Notes: a model not told the origin generated them from the sequence alone. 64,000 nt of DNA from Mucilaginibacter sp. SJ (GCF_028993635.1 NZ_CP118631.1:3906001-3970000), one strand, 5' to 3'. Counted from the first letter of the stretch, positions 51,841 to 61,064 are shown. Translations and numbers: made by a program.

Positions 51841-52410
51841 ATGAGCCTATTTATAAAACCCCAAAAACCAGGGAAATCAACAGACGAAGAACTACTTAGT
51901 GATTATCGTACAAGCGGTAACCTAACAGTTTTGGGCAGCTTATATGAAAGATATATGCCCCTCGTTTATGGCGTTTGCCTTAAATATCTGAAAGATGAAG
52001 AACTGGCCAAAGACGCGGTAATGGGCATTTTTGAGGAGCTGGTTGATAAGGTTAAAATGCATGAGATTAACCAGTTCAGGAGTTGGGTGTATGTACTTGG
52101 GCGCAATTATTGCTTGATGCAGTTACGGAGCGGTAAAAAGGTGGAGTTGGTTAATTTAGATGAAGTTGTGGAATTTACCCCCTTTTTGCATCCTGATGAT
52201 AATAACAGGGAGGAGGCTTTGAAAGCGTTGGAACGCTGCATAGCAGGGCTTACCGGCGGACAAAAACAAAGTATCGACCTGTTTTATTTAAAAGAGAAGT
52301 GTTATAAAGAAATTGCCGGGATAACAGGATATACTTTAAATGAGGTAAAGAGTTATATCCAGAACGGTAAGAGGAATTTGAAAATTTGCCTCGAACGGAA
52401 CAGTGCATAG
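51841..52410 (+). CDS. ECF-like RNA polymerase sigma factor
   Basis: The 189-residue protein has sigma region 2 (LYERYMPLVYGVCLKYLKDEELAKDAVMGIFEEL) and region 4 (QSIDLFYLKEKCYKEIAGITGYTLNEVKSYIQNGKRNL) with no region 1 or 3, as in extracytoplasmic-function sigma factors. It directs transcription of a regulon that probably includes itself. The next gene overlaps it by 8 bases (GTGCATAG) and has an anti-sigma-like cytoplasmic head, so the two form a regulatory pair. Confidence 0.92.
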   Translation: MSLFIKPQKPGKSTDEELLSDYRTSGNLTVLGSLYERYMPLVYGVCLKYLKDEELAKDAVMGIFEELVDKVKMHEINQFRSWVYVLGRNYCLMQLRSGKKVELVNLDEVVEFTPFLHPDDNNREEALKALERCIAGLTGGQKQSIDLFYLKEKCYKEIAGITGYTLNEVKSYIQNGKRNLKICLERNSA

Positions 52411-53794
52411 TAAAAAGGCAAATATACTGCAAATACAGAAGTATCTCAACGGAGAGCTTGATGCCCGTGCTATGCATAAACTGGAGATGGAGGCACTAAA
52501 CGACCCTTTTTTGATGGATGCATTGGAAGGATATGAAAACGTTGGGACAAGTCAACAATTAAACCTTGCTGACCTTAGTTCAAGACTGCGGCAGCGTACC
52601 GGAGAAAATAAAGGCCGTGTAATACCGTGGACCGTTTGGCCCATAGCGGCTTCGGTTTTAATAGCATTAAGTTTGGGAGGCCTTTATCTTAACAGATCTC
52701 CTAAAGCTGAGCTGCAAGGTAATAACATTGCAGGAAACAAAAATTCGACCCCGCCCATGGCAGTTGCCGCCGATACCGTAAAGACCGGCGATACGGTTAA
52801 AAAAGCGAATACCAATACGCCCATACAGGCCCCATCAGTTGCAGTAAATAAAAAATCAAGACGGGCAAAGCAATCGGCTAATGCGCTTTATCAGCAGGAA
52901 ATCTCCGCTGGCGACAATAAAACAGCTTCGAATGATGTTCCGTCTCCTGTGGGCAGCAATCCTTTAGCAGAGCCGGCAACTCCGCCCGCTGCTACTAAAG
53001 ATAAAGTTGTTTTGAAAGAAGAAGGCAATTTAAGTGAGCGGATAGTAGCGGGATACACAGCTCCAATTGCCAAAAAAGATACAGTAAGCCCGGATGTGAT
53101 AGCATTAAGAGCGAATACTACCGTAGCTAAATCAAAAGCCCCGCTGCAATTTAAATTACCCGGAAAGGTTGACGGCGTTACATCTTCACCAGCAACTGTT
53201 TTTGGCAGCAATAAAGCGGCGGCACAATCATTATACATTGCCGGCACTATTATTTCGAGAGATGACGGCTCGCCTTTAATTGGTGCGGCTATCAGGATCA
53301 AAGGCACCAACCGGAGCACGGTAACTGACGTTAACGGAAAATTCGCGCTAAGCTCTCCGGGGGATAAGGCTACGCTTGATGTGGTTTATATAGGTTACGA
53401 GCCGAGGCAGGTTAACGCCACACGCGGCGATAGTATTAAAGTGGCGCTTAAGCCCGATTCGAGGGCTCTTGGCGAGGTAGTTGTAACTAAAAAAGACGAC
53501 GACAACGGTGAGGTAAGTGTAACTGCGGCACATCCGCAACTGGGCTGGGGCAGCCTGAAAAAATATTTACAAACCAATGCTGTACTGCCTGATGGTACTG
53601 CCGGCACGGTAACCGTAACATTTACTGTATTCCCGAGCGGCATCACAGATGAGTTTAGTATTAAAAAAGGCCTGAATGAAGCGGCTGATCAAAAAGCCAT
53701 AGAGCTTATTAAAAATGGTCCCTCATGGGTTGGCAGCACTAATAATAAACCCGAGGTTGTTACCGTAAAGGTTAAATTCCAAAAGCAAAAATAA
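52403..53794 (+). CDS. Putative anti-sigma membrane protein with CarboxypepD_reg and TonB C-terminal-like domains, GTG start
   Basis: The 463-residue protein has a cytoplasmic head (1-75; LNGELDARAMHKLEMEALNDPFLMDALEGY, like an anti-sigma zone), one helix (76-97), a Pro/Ala/Lys-rich periplasmic linker (100-270), a carboxypeptidase-regulatory-like domain (about 272-350: IAGTIISRDDGSPLIGAAIRI, with SVTDVNGKFALS-type turn) and a C-terminal domain resembling TonB (375-463). It would couple an envelope signal to the sigma factor encoded just before it. The GTG at 52403 overlaps the sigma gene; the first ATG downstream would cut the head. Confidence 0.8.
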   Translation: MHSKKANILQIQKYLNGELDARAMHKLEMEALNDPFLMDALEGYENVGTSQQLNLADLSSRLRQRTGENKGRVIPWTVWPIAASVLIALSLGGLYLNRSPKAELQGNNIAGNKNSTPPMAVAADTVKTGDTVKKANTNTPIQAPSVAVNKKSRRAKQSANALYQQEISAGDNKTASNDVPSPVGSNPLAEPATPPAATKDKVVLKEEGNLSERIVAGYTAPIAKKDTVSPDVIALRANTTVAKSKAPLQFKLPGKVDGVTSSPATVFGSNKAAAQSLYIAGTIISRDDGSPLIGAAIRIKGTNRSTVTDVNGKFALSSPGDKATLDVVYIGYEPRQVNATRGDSIKVALKPDSRALGEVVVTKKDDDNGEVSVTAAHPQLGWGSLKKYLQTNAVLPDGTAGTVTVTFTVFPSGITDEFSIKKGLNEAADQKAIELIKNGPSWVGSTNNKPEVVTVKVKFQKQK

Positions 53795-53804
53795 TATGCC
53801 CAAT

Positions 53805-53843
53805 AAAAAGGCTGCGTTGAATTAAGATCGACGCAGCCTTTTT
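53805..53843. terminator. Bidirectional terminator after sigma/anti-sigma pair
   Basis: AAAAAGGCTGCGT (53805-53817) pairs exactly with ACGCAGCCTTTTT (53831-53843) around a 13-base loop. It lies between convergent genes and can serve both. Confidence 0.85.
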
Positions 53844-53861
53844 GTATTTCTTTTCTCTATT

Positions 53862-54599
53862 TTATTGTCCGGTAGTTTTTTTCCTGTCAGCAAAAGCGAA
53901 TACTTTTTGCAATAAAGGCGTTGTACGCGCGCCAAGATTTTGACGAATGTTAAGCTCTTCTTTGGCTATCTCCACAAATAAGCCGTCGATGGCCTTTTGG
54001 GTCACATAATCGCTGATATCAGGATTGAGCTTTGATACAAACGGAACCTTGTTGTAAGCCTGGGCTGCATCAGTATAGTATTTGGTAGCATTTACTTTGT
54101 TTAAGCTACCCTGGATAACAGGTTTAAACTGCAGGCTTAATTTCGCGGTAGTGGTACGTTTAAAATATTGTGTTGCCGCATCCTGGCTGCCCAATAAAAT
54201 ATTGGTAACATCCTGCAGGGTCATTTGCTTAATAGCATCAACAAAAATAGGTTTTGCCTGTTTTGCAGCATCTTCGGCTGCGCGGTTAAGCGAAAGGATC
54301 ACATTATCACAAAGGCTGTTCAGACCAAGCCCGCGTAAGGTTTTCTCAGCCTTTTGCGCTTCGGGCGGAAAAAGGATCTTGATAGCGGCATTGCCAAAAA
54401 ATCCGTTAACTGCCGATAGTTGGTCCGAGCTTTTACCGGTGCCTATTTCAAGGGCCTGTTTTAACCCGTTGCCTATTTCAAGCGACGTTGGTGTTCCCTG
54501 GTTTTGAATAGTAGCGTTAGCTACCTGGTTTAGCGTATCACAGCTGGTTAATGTAATTAAAGCTATTAGGATGGGGATAATGAGTAGTCTTGTTTTCAT
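53862..54599 (-). CDS. DUF4197 lipoprotein
   Basis: From the ATG at 54599 the product has 245 residues with a lipoprotein signal (ITLTSC, lipid cysteine near residue 20); a longer frame to 54713 would put the signal peptide in the middle and is rejected. The DUF4197 domain spans most of the protein (ALEIGTGKSSDQLSAVNGFFGN, KILFPPEAQKAEKTLRGLG, helical repeats). Function unknown; it is a periplasmic or outer-membrane lipoprotein found in many Bacteroidota and proteobacteria. Confidence 0.88.
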   Translation of the reverse strand: MKTRLLIIPILIALITLTSCDTLNQVANATIQNQGTPTSLEIGNGLKQALEIGTGKSSDQLSAVNGFFGNAAIKILFPPEAQKAEKTLRGLGLNSLCDNVILSLNRAAEDAAKQAKPIFVDAIKQMTLQDVTNILLGSQDAATQYFKRTTTAKLSLQFKPVIQGSLNKVNATKYYTDAAQAYNKVPFVSKLNPDISDYVTQKAIDGLFVEIAKEELNIRQNLGARTTPLLQKVFAFADRKKTTGQ

Positions 54600-54634
54600 A
54601 GTAAGTAAAACTAACAAAATTACTGCCGGTTTGT

Positions 54635-55645
54635 TTATGCAAAAAAATGTAATAATGCAAATACACCGGCGGCAATCAGGGCCGAAATAGGTATGGTAAT
54701 GATCCACGCCCAAACCAGGTTAATGGTTACGCCCCAGCGCACGGCCGATACACGTTTGGTTAAACCCACACCTATAATTGAGCCGGTGATAGTATGTGTT
54801 GTTGAAACCGGGATGCCGAAGCGCTCGGTAATAAATAATGTAATAGCACCAGCAGTTTCGGCGCTTACGCCTTCAAGCGGGGTTACCTTGGTTATTTTTG
54901 AGCCCATGGTTTTAACGATTTTCCAACCGCCCGACATGGTACCGGCAGCAATAGCTGAGTAGCAAGCTAACGGGATCCACTCAGGCATTACCGAGCCTGG
55001 CTTTATCACCTTTGAAGCGATAAGGCTTACATACAGGATCCCCATTACCTTTTGAGCATCGTTACCGCCGTGGGCAAAACTTAACGCCGCGGATGAAACC
55101 AGCTGCATACGCTTAAACCAGCGTTCGGCAGTGGCTGGTCTGGCAGCTTTGCATAAGTGTAATATCAATATGGTTACCACATAAGCTATAATTAAGCCAA
55201 TAAAAGGGGCCAGTACGATGTAGGCAATAATTTTAAGCACATATTGCATTTCGACAGCCTGAAGGGCATTTGCTCCCATGTAAAGCGCATTAGTCATACC
55301 TGCGCCGGCAAAGCCACCTATAAGGGTATGCGACGAGCTTGAAGGGATGCCGAACCACCATGTAAACAGGTTCCAGGTGATGGCGGCTACTAAGCCTGCC
55401 AGGATCACGTGCAGGGTAACATAGTGCTCTAATACGATTTTAGATACCGTATTGGCCACCTTATGATCTTTTATAAAAAAGTAAGCTGCAAAGTTGAAAA
55501 CCGCAGCCATTAACACAGCCTGAAACGGTGTTAATACTTTGGTAGATACGATGGTAGCTATAGAGTTTGCGGCATCATGAAAGCCATTGGTGTAATCAAA
55601 CAACAGGGCGAGTACAACAATAACTACAAGTAGGGAAGTAACCAT
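54635..55645 (-). CDS. PiT-family inorganic phosphate transporter
   Basis: The 336-residue membrane protein has about ten helices and the two PiT signatures, YTNGFHDAANSIAT near residues 18-31 and FAHGGNDAQK near residues 193-202. It imports phosphate with a cation. Its gene follows the DUF47 gene by 21 bases on the same strand, a standard Pho pairing in which DUF47 protein regulates the transporter. Regulation by phosphate is likely but no Pho box is seen. Confidence 0.95.
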   Translation of the reverse strand: MVTSLLVVIVVLALLFDYTNGFHDAANSIATIVSTKVLTPFQAVLMAAVFNFAAYFFIKDHKVANTVSKIVLEHYVTLHVILAGLVAAITWNLFTWWFGIPSSSSHTLIGGFAGAGMTNALYMGANALQAVEMQYVLKIIAYIVLAPFIGLIIAYVVTILILHLCKAARPATAERWFKRMQLVSSAALSFAHGGNDAQKVMGILYVSLIASKVIKPGSVMPEWIPLACYSAIAAGTMSGGWKIVKTMGSKITKVTPLEGVSAETAGAITLFITERFGIPVSTTHTITGSIIGVGLTKRVSAVRWGVTINLVWAWIITIPISALIAAGVFALLHFFA

Positions 55646-55666
55646 TTAGCTGGGGATAAGATTTAC

Positions 55667-56317
55667 TTAAGCGTTTTTAACTAAGATTGACTCCATAACA
55701 TTAGCTGCGTCTTCGCACATATCGGTAGCGGTTTCAAGGGCGGCTAATATTTCTTTGTATTTAATCAGGCGGATAGCATCCTTTTCATACAGGAACAAGT
55801 CGGCTACAGCGCGGTCAAAAACATAATCAGCCTGGTTTTCAACACTGTTTATCCTGATGCATGAATCGGCTATATTACGTACGTTCCTAAGGTCTTTCAG
55901 TTCTTTTACAGCTTTTTCCAAATCAATACTGGCCTGCAGTATCAGGTCAGATAGTTTACGGATATGCTCATTCAAATCATCTATCCTGTACAGGCTCATG
56001 CGGTTTGCCGCACCCTGGATATAATCAGCCACATCATCAATGGCTGTTGCAAGGGCGTGGATATCTTCACGATCAAAAGGTGTGATGAAATTTTTGCCAA
56101 GCTCCAGGTAAATCTGGTGAGTATATTCGTCGCCTTTGTTCTCAAGCTTGTCAATCTGTTTGTATAAATCCTCGCGGGTTGCAGGGTTGTTTGAGTTAAC
56201 TGCTTCAACCAGTATGGTAGCCATGGCTACAACATTGGCCGCGGCTTGTTCAAACAGTGGGAAGAATATTTTTTTATCCTTGGGTACAAAATACTGGAAT
56301 ATACTGTTTAGCGACAT
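55667..56317 (-). CDS. DUF47 phosphate transport regulator, PhoU-like
   Basis: The 216-residue, all-helical protein has PhoU-like repeats rich in D/E and regular heptads (YKQIDKLENKGDEYTHQIYLELGKNF and ITPFDREDIHALATAIDDVADYIQGAA). It binds metal-phosphate clusters and controls the PiT transporter. It lies between the histidine kinase gene and the PiT gene, supporting a phosphate role for the whole run. Confidence 0.93.
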   Translation of the reverse strand: MSLNSIFQYFVPKDKKIFFPLFEQAAANVVAMATILVEAVNSNNPATREDLYKQIDKLENKGDEYTHQIYLELGKNFITPFDREDIHALATAIDDVADYIQGAANRMSLYRIDDLNEHIRKLSDLILQASIDLEKAVKELKDLRNVRNIADSCIRINSVENQADYVFDRAVADLFLYEKDAIRLIKYKEILAALETATDMCEDAANVMESILVKNA

Positions 56318-56365
56318 AGTGATTTGAAATTGGTGTAAAGGTACAGTTAGTATGTTAAATTATTG

Positions 56366-57430
56366 TTAACTTTTTAACACGGGTAAATTCGGGAAAGGAA
56401 TGGTTTGCTTAGCCCTTGCTAATGTAAAACCAAACGTTGAGCCAAGCCCTTCTGTACTGCGCACATTGATAGTTTGCTGGTGGGCTTCAATAATATGCTT
56501 TACAATAGCAAGCCCCAGCCCGGAGCCACCAATTTGCCTTGATCGGCTGCTGTCTGTACGGAAAAAACGCTCAAATAGTCTTGGTAAAAATTTCTCCTCA
56601 ATACCTATGCCATCATCGGTAACTTCAACCAAAACCTGGTCATGCAGTACAAAAAGGCTTACCGAAGTGCTGCCTTCCTCTTTACCGTACTTAAACGAAT
56701 TATCTATCAGGTTCACGAGCACCTGTCTTATTTTTTCCCTGTCGGCATTTACCACAATAGGCTCATCATACTTTTGCTTAAATATAAGTTTGATGTGGTA
56801 CTGCTTGCCTTTGATCTCCAATGATTCAAAAACCTCTTTGATCAGGTCGTTGATTTTGAATTTGGTGTAATTAATAGGCATCTCGCCCGATTCAAGTTTG
56901 GAAATTTCATCAAGGTCTTTGATCAGGTAACTTAGCCGGTCAACATTTTTTGAAGCTTTTTCCAAAAACTGGCGGGCCATTTCCTTGTCGTCAAAATCAT
57001 CATCCTGCAAGGCTTCAATGTAACCCTGGATAGCAAATAGCGGGGTTTTAAACTCGTGCGAGATATTGGATAAAAAGTCACGGCGAAATTTTTCCTGTTT
57101 GCGTAGCTCGTCTATCTCGGTCTTTTTCTGTTTGGCCCATTCCTTTACCTCCTGCTCTACATCGGCAATGGGGTTGGCGCTTACGTGTTCGCCAAGGGCA
57201 TCCCTCAGGTCGCGGCCTAATTTCAGGTTATGGATCAGTTTATAAATTAACTTGATACGGGAGTAGATGTATTTTTCGATGAGGTAGTAAAAAACGAAGT
57301 AACTTACACCAAGGGCCACCGAGAAAGTAACCATTACATCGTACCATTTATGCTGAAAATAAAAGTTAACGGCCGAGAGCGTAATTGCCACGCCAAGCGA
57401 GGTTGTTAAAACCAGTACACGCAAATTCAT
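56366..57430 (-). CDS. PhoR-like sensor histidine kinase
   Basis: The 354-residue kinase has two N-terminal helices (about 5-55), HAMP-like coil, HisKA with H in LSNISHEFKTPLFAIQGY, and an ATP-binding domain with NLIDNSFKYG, DDGIGIEEKF and GGSGLGLAIVKH. It precedes DUF47 and PiT and is probably the phosphate sensor, but no PhoB regulator gene is in the window. It begins 9 bases after the methyltransferase stop, so it may be partly co-transcribed with the polyketide operon. Confidence 0.92.
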   Translation of the reverse strand: MNLRVLVLTTSLGVAITLSAVNFYFQHKWYDVMVTFSVALGVSYFVFYYLIEKYIYSRIKLIYKLIHNLKLGRDLRDALGEHVSANPIADVEQEVKEWAKQKKTEIDELRKQEKFRRDFLSNISHEFKTPLFAIQGYIEALQDDDFDDKEMARQFLEKASKNVDRLSYLIKDLDEISKLESGEMPINYTKFKINDLIKEVFESLEIKGKQYHIKLIFKQKYDEPIVVNADREKIRQVLVNLIDNSFKYGKEEGSTSVSLFVLHDQVLVEVTDDGIGIEEKFLPRLFERFFRTDSSRSRQIGGSGLGLAIVKHIIEAHQQTINVRSTEGLGSTFGFTLARAKQTIPFPNLPVLKS

Positions 57431-57439
57431 AGCGTAAAG

Positions 57440-58138
57440 CTACGATTTATAGATGATTAACTCCCATCTGAAAGGCCAGCGCCATGTTAATTTAAAGTTA
57501 TCAATTTGTGCTTTTTTCAATAATGCCAACAATTCGTGCCTTTTAAAACCACGCTTAACCGAAAGCGGACCATCATTTTGGGCCATGGCACTACGGGTAA
57601 AAACATGGGTTATAAACACTATGGCATGATATAAAAGCCAGTGACGGTGCAGGTCGGTAATGATAATTCCTTTTTGTGCCGAAGCTTGCATGTTTTTGAT
57701 GAGCTTAATCCAGCGGTCATCATCAAAATGGTGCGTGAACAGGCTGCAAATGATCACATCCGCCGGTTTAATGAGATATGCTTCGTCAATAACATCGGCT
57801 TGGGTAAAGTTAATATTGCTATAATCCATCGCCTGTTGCCTGGCATAATTAACTGCAGCCGGAGCAGCATCAACGCCGTTTAAGTTAAGATCGATCTGTT
57901 TGCTTTCGGCCCATCTGGCAATAGCTATCAGGGTGTCCCCCCCGCCGCAGCCCCAATCACTTACCAAACAACCATTGTAAATGGGAAGCTTTTTTAAGGA
58001 GCCGATGATGCTTTTATGACCACCAAACAGGGCGTTCATCTTTCCCAAACCTTCAAGCACTGGGTTTATTTCGGCCGATGGCAGATCGAAATCATCCATG
58101 ATCTCCGGGGTATCTGTACGGTAACTTAAATTGGGCAT
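57440..58138 (-). CDS. SAM-dependent methyltransferase of the type III PKS cluster
   Basis: The 232-residue enzyme has class I methyltransferase motif I VSDWGCGGGDTLIAIA near 58-73, a following acid in GVDAAP, and motif-like VIICSLFTHHFDD. It is encoded in line with the FAD reductase and polyketide synthase. In type III PKS operons such a protein usually O- or C-methylates the phenolic product. The gap of 118 bases to the reductase gene is longer than the other gaps. Confidence 0.85.
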   Translation of the reverse strand: MPNLSYRTDTPEIMDDFDLPSAEINPVLEGLGKMNALFGGHKSIIGSLKKLPIYNGCLVSDWGCGGGDTLIAIARWAESKQIDLNLNGVDAAPAAVNYARQQAMDYSNINFTQADVIDEAYLIKPADVIICSLFTHHFDDDRWIKLIKNMQASAQKGIIITDLHRHWLLYHAIVFITHVFTRSAMAQNDGPLSVKRGFKRHELLALLKKAQIDNFKLTWRWPFRWELIIYKS

Positions 58139-58256
58139 ATATTATGAAAGCTAAAAGCAGAATGCACAAATCCAAAAGCTGATGATTTGATCATTAAAAC
58201 TGTTCATCAATTTTGGTGAAATTTATTAACAAACTCTACAATACAATACGCTTGAA

Positions 58257-59381
58257 CTATCCAAATGGTTGGCCGTGAGTTTTACTTATCAGGTATTGTG
58301 CTACAGAAGGCAGGTGATTGAGCGTATTTAAAGTAAGGGCCGTCATATTATCGTTGCCAAACAAACGCTGCAACTGCCTGCCAACCCAAAGCCTTTGGGC
58401 AAATTGTTTGTTCCAGCTATTGGTATAGTCCTGCTCAAGGTTGGCGCGCTTTTCCGGATTAAAACTGCCCGGCTTATAGTGTGTAATAATTTTTTCGGAA
58501 AGGATCTTGGCCGAATGGATGGCCATGGTCATGCCGTTACCGCAAAGCGGGGCTATCATCCCGGCGGTGTCTCCGCTCATCAGGATGTGGTTATCAACAG
58601 GCGCCTTTTTCTCAAAGGAGATCTCGTTGATCACCTCCGGTTTATCCAGTAAAAACCTGGCGTTACGAAAGATCTCATCGAGGTAAGGGTTCCTGCGGAT
58701 CACGTTCTCTTCCAGGGCCTGTAAAGTACCATACTTTCGGAGGTCATCGCGATGGGCCATATAGCACATGCAATACCTGTCTCCATCGGTTTTGCTTACC
58801 CCGCAATAGCCGTCTTTGTAATTATTAAGCTGGATGAGATCGGTAGGGAAATCCATCTGTAAATGGAATTTTACTGCCAGGTATGGGCTGCGTTTATAAA
58901 AAAACGGTCGTTTAAGTTTTTGATCGAGATTGGAGCGTTTACCGAACGAGCCGATAGCCAACGGGGCTGTTAATGTTTCGCCGGGAGTTACCACTTCAAA
59001 TTTTTCGCCAGCAAAACGAATATCCTCCACCCGTGTGCCGGTTAAAATATCAACCCCTTCGGCAAGGGCTTTTTTGTACAGGAAATTATCGAAAGTAAAC
59101 CTGCTTAAACCAAAACCGCCCAAGTCAAGCTTTTGCGAAAGTTTGGTACCGGATGCTGCTGTTACCTCTAACCGGTTGATCCGGGCAACGTTTAGTTCTT
59201 CAAGGTCGATGCCCAACGACGACAAAAAAGGGATAACCTCGTTCGAGATATATTCACCGCAAACGCGGTGCATGGGATAGGTCTTTTTTTCGACAACTGT
59301 AACTTTAAGCCCGGTACGATTCAGCAATATGGCATTGAACAATCCGGCCAGGCCTCCTCCAATTACAATTACATCGCTCAT
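58257..59381 (-). CDS. FAD-dependent oxidoreductase, geranylgeranyl-reductase-like
   Basis: The 374-residue flavoprotein has the N-terminal FAD motif VIVIGGGLAGLFNAILLNRTG, the CGEYIS segment near 42, and the second FAD motif MSGDTAGMIAPLCGNGMTMA near 287-306. It belongs to the family of geranylgeranyl and related reductases or hydroxylases. It lies 6 bases after the polyketide synthase gene, so it probably modifies the polyketide: ring hydroxylation to a quinone, or reduction of an isoprenoid side chain. Confidence 0.88.
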   Translation of the reverse strand: MSDVIVIGGGLAGLFNAILLNRTGLKVTVVEKKTYPMHRVCGEYISNEVIPFLSSLGIDLEELNVARINRLEVTAASGTKLSQKLDLGGFGLSRFTFDNFLYKKALAEGVDILTGTRVEDIRFAGEKFEVVTPGETLTAPLAIGSFGKRSNLDQKLKRPFFYKRSPYLAVKFHLQMDFPTDLIQLNNYKDGYCGVSKTDGDRYCMCYMAHRDDLRKYGTLQALEENVIRRNPYLDEIFRNARFLLDKPEVINEISFEKKAPVDNHILMSGDTAGMIAPLCGNGMTMAIHSAKILSEKIITHYKPGSFNPEKRANLEQDYTNSWNKQFAQRLWVGRQLQRLFGNDNMTALTLNTLNHLPSVAQYLISKTHGQPFG

Positions 59382-59387
59382 ATCGGC

Positions 59388-60497
59388 TTAGTGCATTTCA
59401 AGTATCATCCCCTCAACGGTTAAACCCGGCCCGAAAGCAAAACTCAGGATCTTCTGATCAACCAAATTACCCGCCTTCAGCATTTTATCCAGCACAAATA
59501 AAATAGTAGCCGACGACATATTGCCGTATTCCTGCAAAATCTGGTAGGCAAAGGCATTGCTTTCTTCGGGAAGTTCCAACGCTTCTTCAACCGCTTCCAA
59601 AATTGTGCGCCCGCCCGGATGAACGGCATAAGCGGTAATATCATCCATCTCAGTTTTGGCCTTTTGTAGAAAGCGTTGGGTAAGTGCTTTGATATGTTTT
59701 TTGATTTGTTTGGATACCCTGGAGGTAAGTTTCATTTCAAAACCGGTGTTGCCTACATACCAACCGATCTCATTGCGCGCCTCGGTAACAAATTCCGAAT
59801 AGAAGTTTTTGAGTAAAAGGCAATTGCCACTGCCTAAACGGTTAGTCGTATTTTCGACCAAAACGGCAGCAGCCCCATCTGAAAATAGCGAATTAGCAAC
59901 CCAGTTATCCAGCGTATTCACTTTTTGAAAGTGCAATGTGCAAAGCTCTACACTCACAACAAGCACTTTAGCGCCGGCATCGGCCCGGCAGATATAATCG
60001 GCCACTTTGAGGCCGTTTATGGCGCCGTAGCAGCCCATAAAGTTGATGCAGGTACGTTCAGTATCGCGGTTCAGCTGCAGCCGGTCGACAAGTTCGATAT
60101 CAATCCCGGGCGCATGCATACCCGTACAGCTAATGGTTACCAGGTGTGTGATGCTGCCGGTAATATTATCTCCAAATTTTTGAAGACAGTTTTTTGCGGC
60201 ATTTACAGCAATGGCGATGGCTTCCTTTTCGTAAAGCTTTAACCTTTTCTGTGTGTCAGGGAATGGTTCGAGCCCTGCTGACTGTTCAAAAAAAGTGAAA
60301 TCGGCAGGATCGCGGTTGCCAAAATCGGGGATCACCGAATAGCGGTAATCAATCCCCGAATGGTCATAAATTCCTTTCAGCCGTGCGGCATTAGTTGCAT
60401 CCAGCCCAAAGGCGTTCGCCATAAAATGGTAAATATCTTGCTGGGCAATTCGATTGACGGGATTTGCTATCCCGATAGCACTGATGCAACTCTCCAT
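59388..60497 (-). CDS. Type III polyketide synthase
   Basis: The 369-residue enzyme has the chalcone/stilbene synthase fold with the catalytic triad C124 (in VTISCTGMHAPG), H293 (in YAVHPGGRTIL) and N326 (in QEYGNMSSATI) intact, and the C-terminal FGPGLTVEGMIL loop. It condenses a CoA-linked starter with malonyl-CoA units to make pyrones, resorcinols or phloroglucinols; a fatty starter is likely. It lies 20 bases after a YceI gene and 6 bases before a FAD reductase gene, inside a compact cluster. Confidence 0.95.
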   Translation of the reverse strand: MESCISAIGIANPVNRIAQQDIYHFMANAFGLDATNAARLKGIYDHSGIDYRYSVIPDFGNRDPADFTFFEQSAGLEPFPDTQKRLKLYEKEAIAIAVNAAKNCLQKFGDNITGSITHLVTISCTGMHAPGIDIELVDRLQLNRDTERTCINFMGCYGAINGLKVADYICRADAGAKVLVVSVELCTLHFQKVNTLDNWVANSLFSDGAAAVLVENTTNRLGSGNCLLLKNFYSEFVTEARNEIGWYVGNTGFEMKLTSRVSKQIKKHIKALTQRFLQKAKTEMDDITAYAVHPGGRTILEAVEEALELPEESNAFAYQILQEYGNMSSATILFVLDKMLKAGNLVDQKILSFAFGPGLTVEGMILEMH

Positions 60498-60517
60498 TAA
60501 AAATAATTAAACCGGTT

Positions 60518-61045
60518 TTATTTGCTGATCTCCGCCTCAACCAAAACGCTGGCCTCATTTGACAGGATCAAATTTTTGCCGCCGATGCCAAAATCTGTCC
60601 GCAATATCATGAAGCTTCCTTTCAGTTGAGCCGCGTTACCCGATTCGGTATACGTAAAAGGTATTTCAATCAACTTTGTTTTATCTCTAATAGTTACGTT
60701 AAAATTGCCCGTATAGTTGCTCCCGCCTTTACGTTTAAATGAAACAGATTTCATCGTGATTTTCGGGTATTTTGCCACATCAAAATAATCCTCACTTTTA
60801 AGGTGGTTATCCCGGCTTTCATTATCGCTGTTCACGGTATTTGAAGCAACGGACGCCTCAATATAGCTACCTGCCAAATCATTGGGTTTAAACCTGATAT
60901 CGGCCTGTAAGCCGCTGAAGGTACCGGCCACGTTAAAGCCGAGGTTTTTAATCTTAAAGCTGATATCTGATTTGGTTACCGTTTGCGAGAAGCCGGCTGT
61001 TGCCGCGAAAATTAAAAGTGCTGCTATATAAATTTTCTTCTTCAT
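60518..61045 (-). CDS. YceI family periplasmic lipid-binding protein
   Basis: The 175-residue protein has a signal peptide (A-G-F-S-Q, residue 21) and a YceI beta-barrel (SDISFKIKNLGFNVAGTFSGLQADIRF...SEDYFDVAKYPKITMKS). YceI proteins bind long isoprenoids in a lipocalin-like pocket. Being the first gene of the polyketide run, it may carry the hydrophobic product or an isoprenoid precursor. A TATGTTTG element (61065-61072, minus strand) lies 20 bases upstream as a promoter candidate. Confidence 0.9.
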   Translation of the reverse strand: MKKKIYIAALLIFAATAGFSQTVTKSDISFKIKNLGFNVAGTFSGLQADIRFKPNDLAGSYIEASVASNTVNSDNESRDNHLKSEDYFDVAKYPKITMKSVSFKRKGGSNYTGNFNVTIRDKTKLIEIPFTYTESGNAAQLKGSFMILRTDFGIGGKNLILSNEASVLVEAEISK

Positions 61046-61064
61046 GTTACATTAACGTTGTTTC

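Noticed and set aside
53862..54713. Longer start for the DUF4197 lipoprotein
   Set aside because: It would overlap the phosphate transporter gene and bury the lipoprotein signal; ATG at 54599 is correct.
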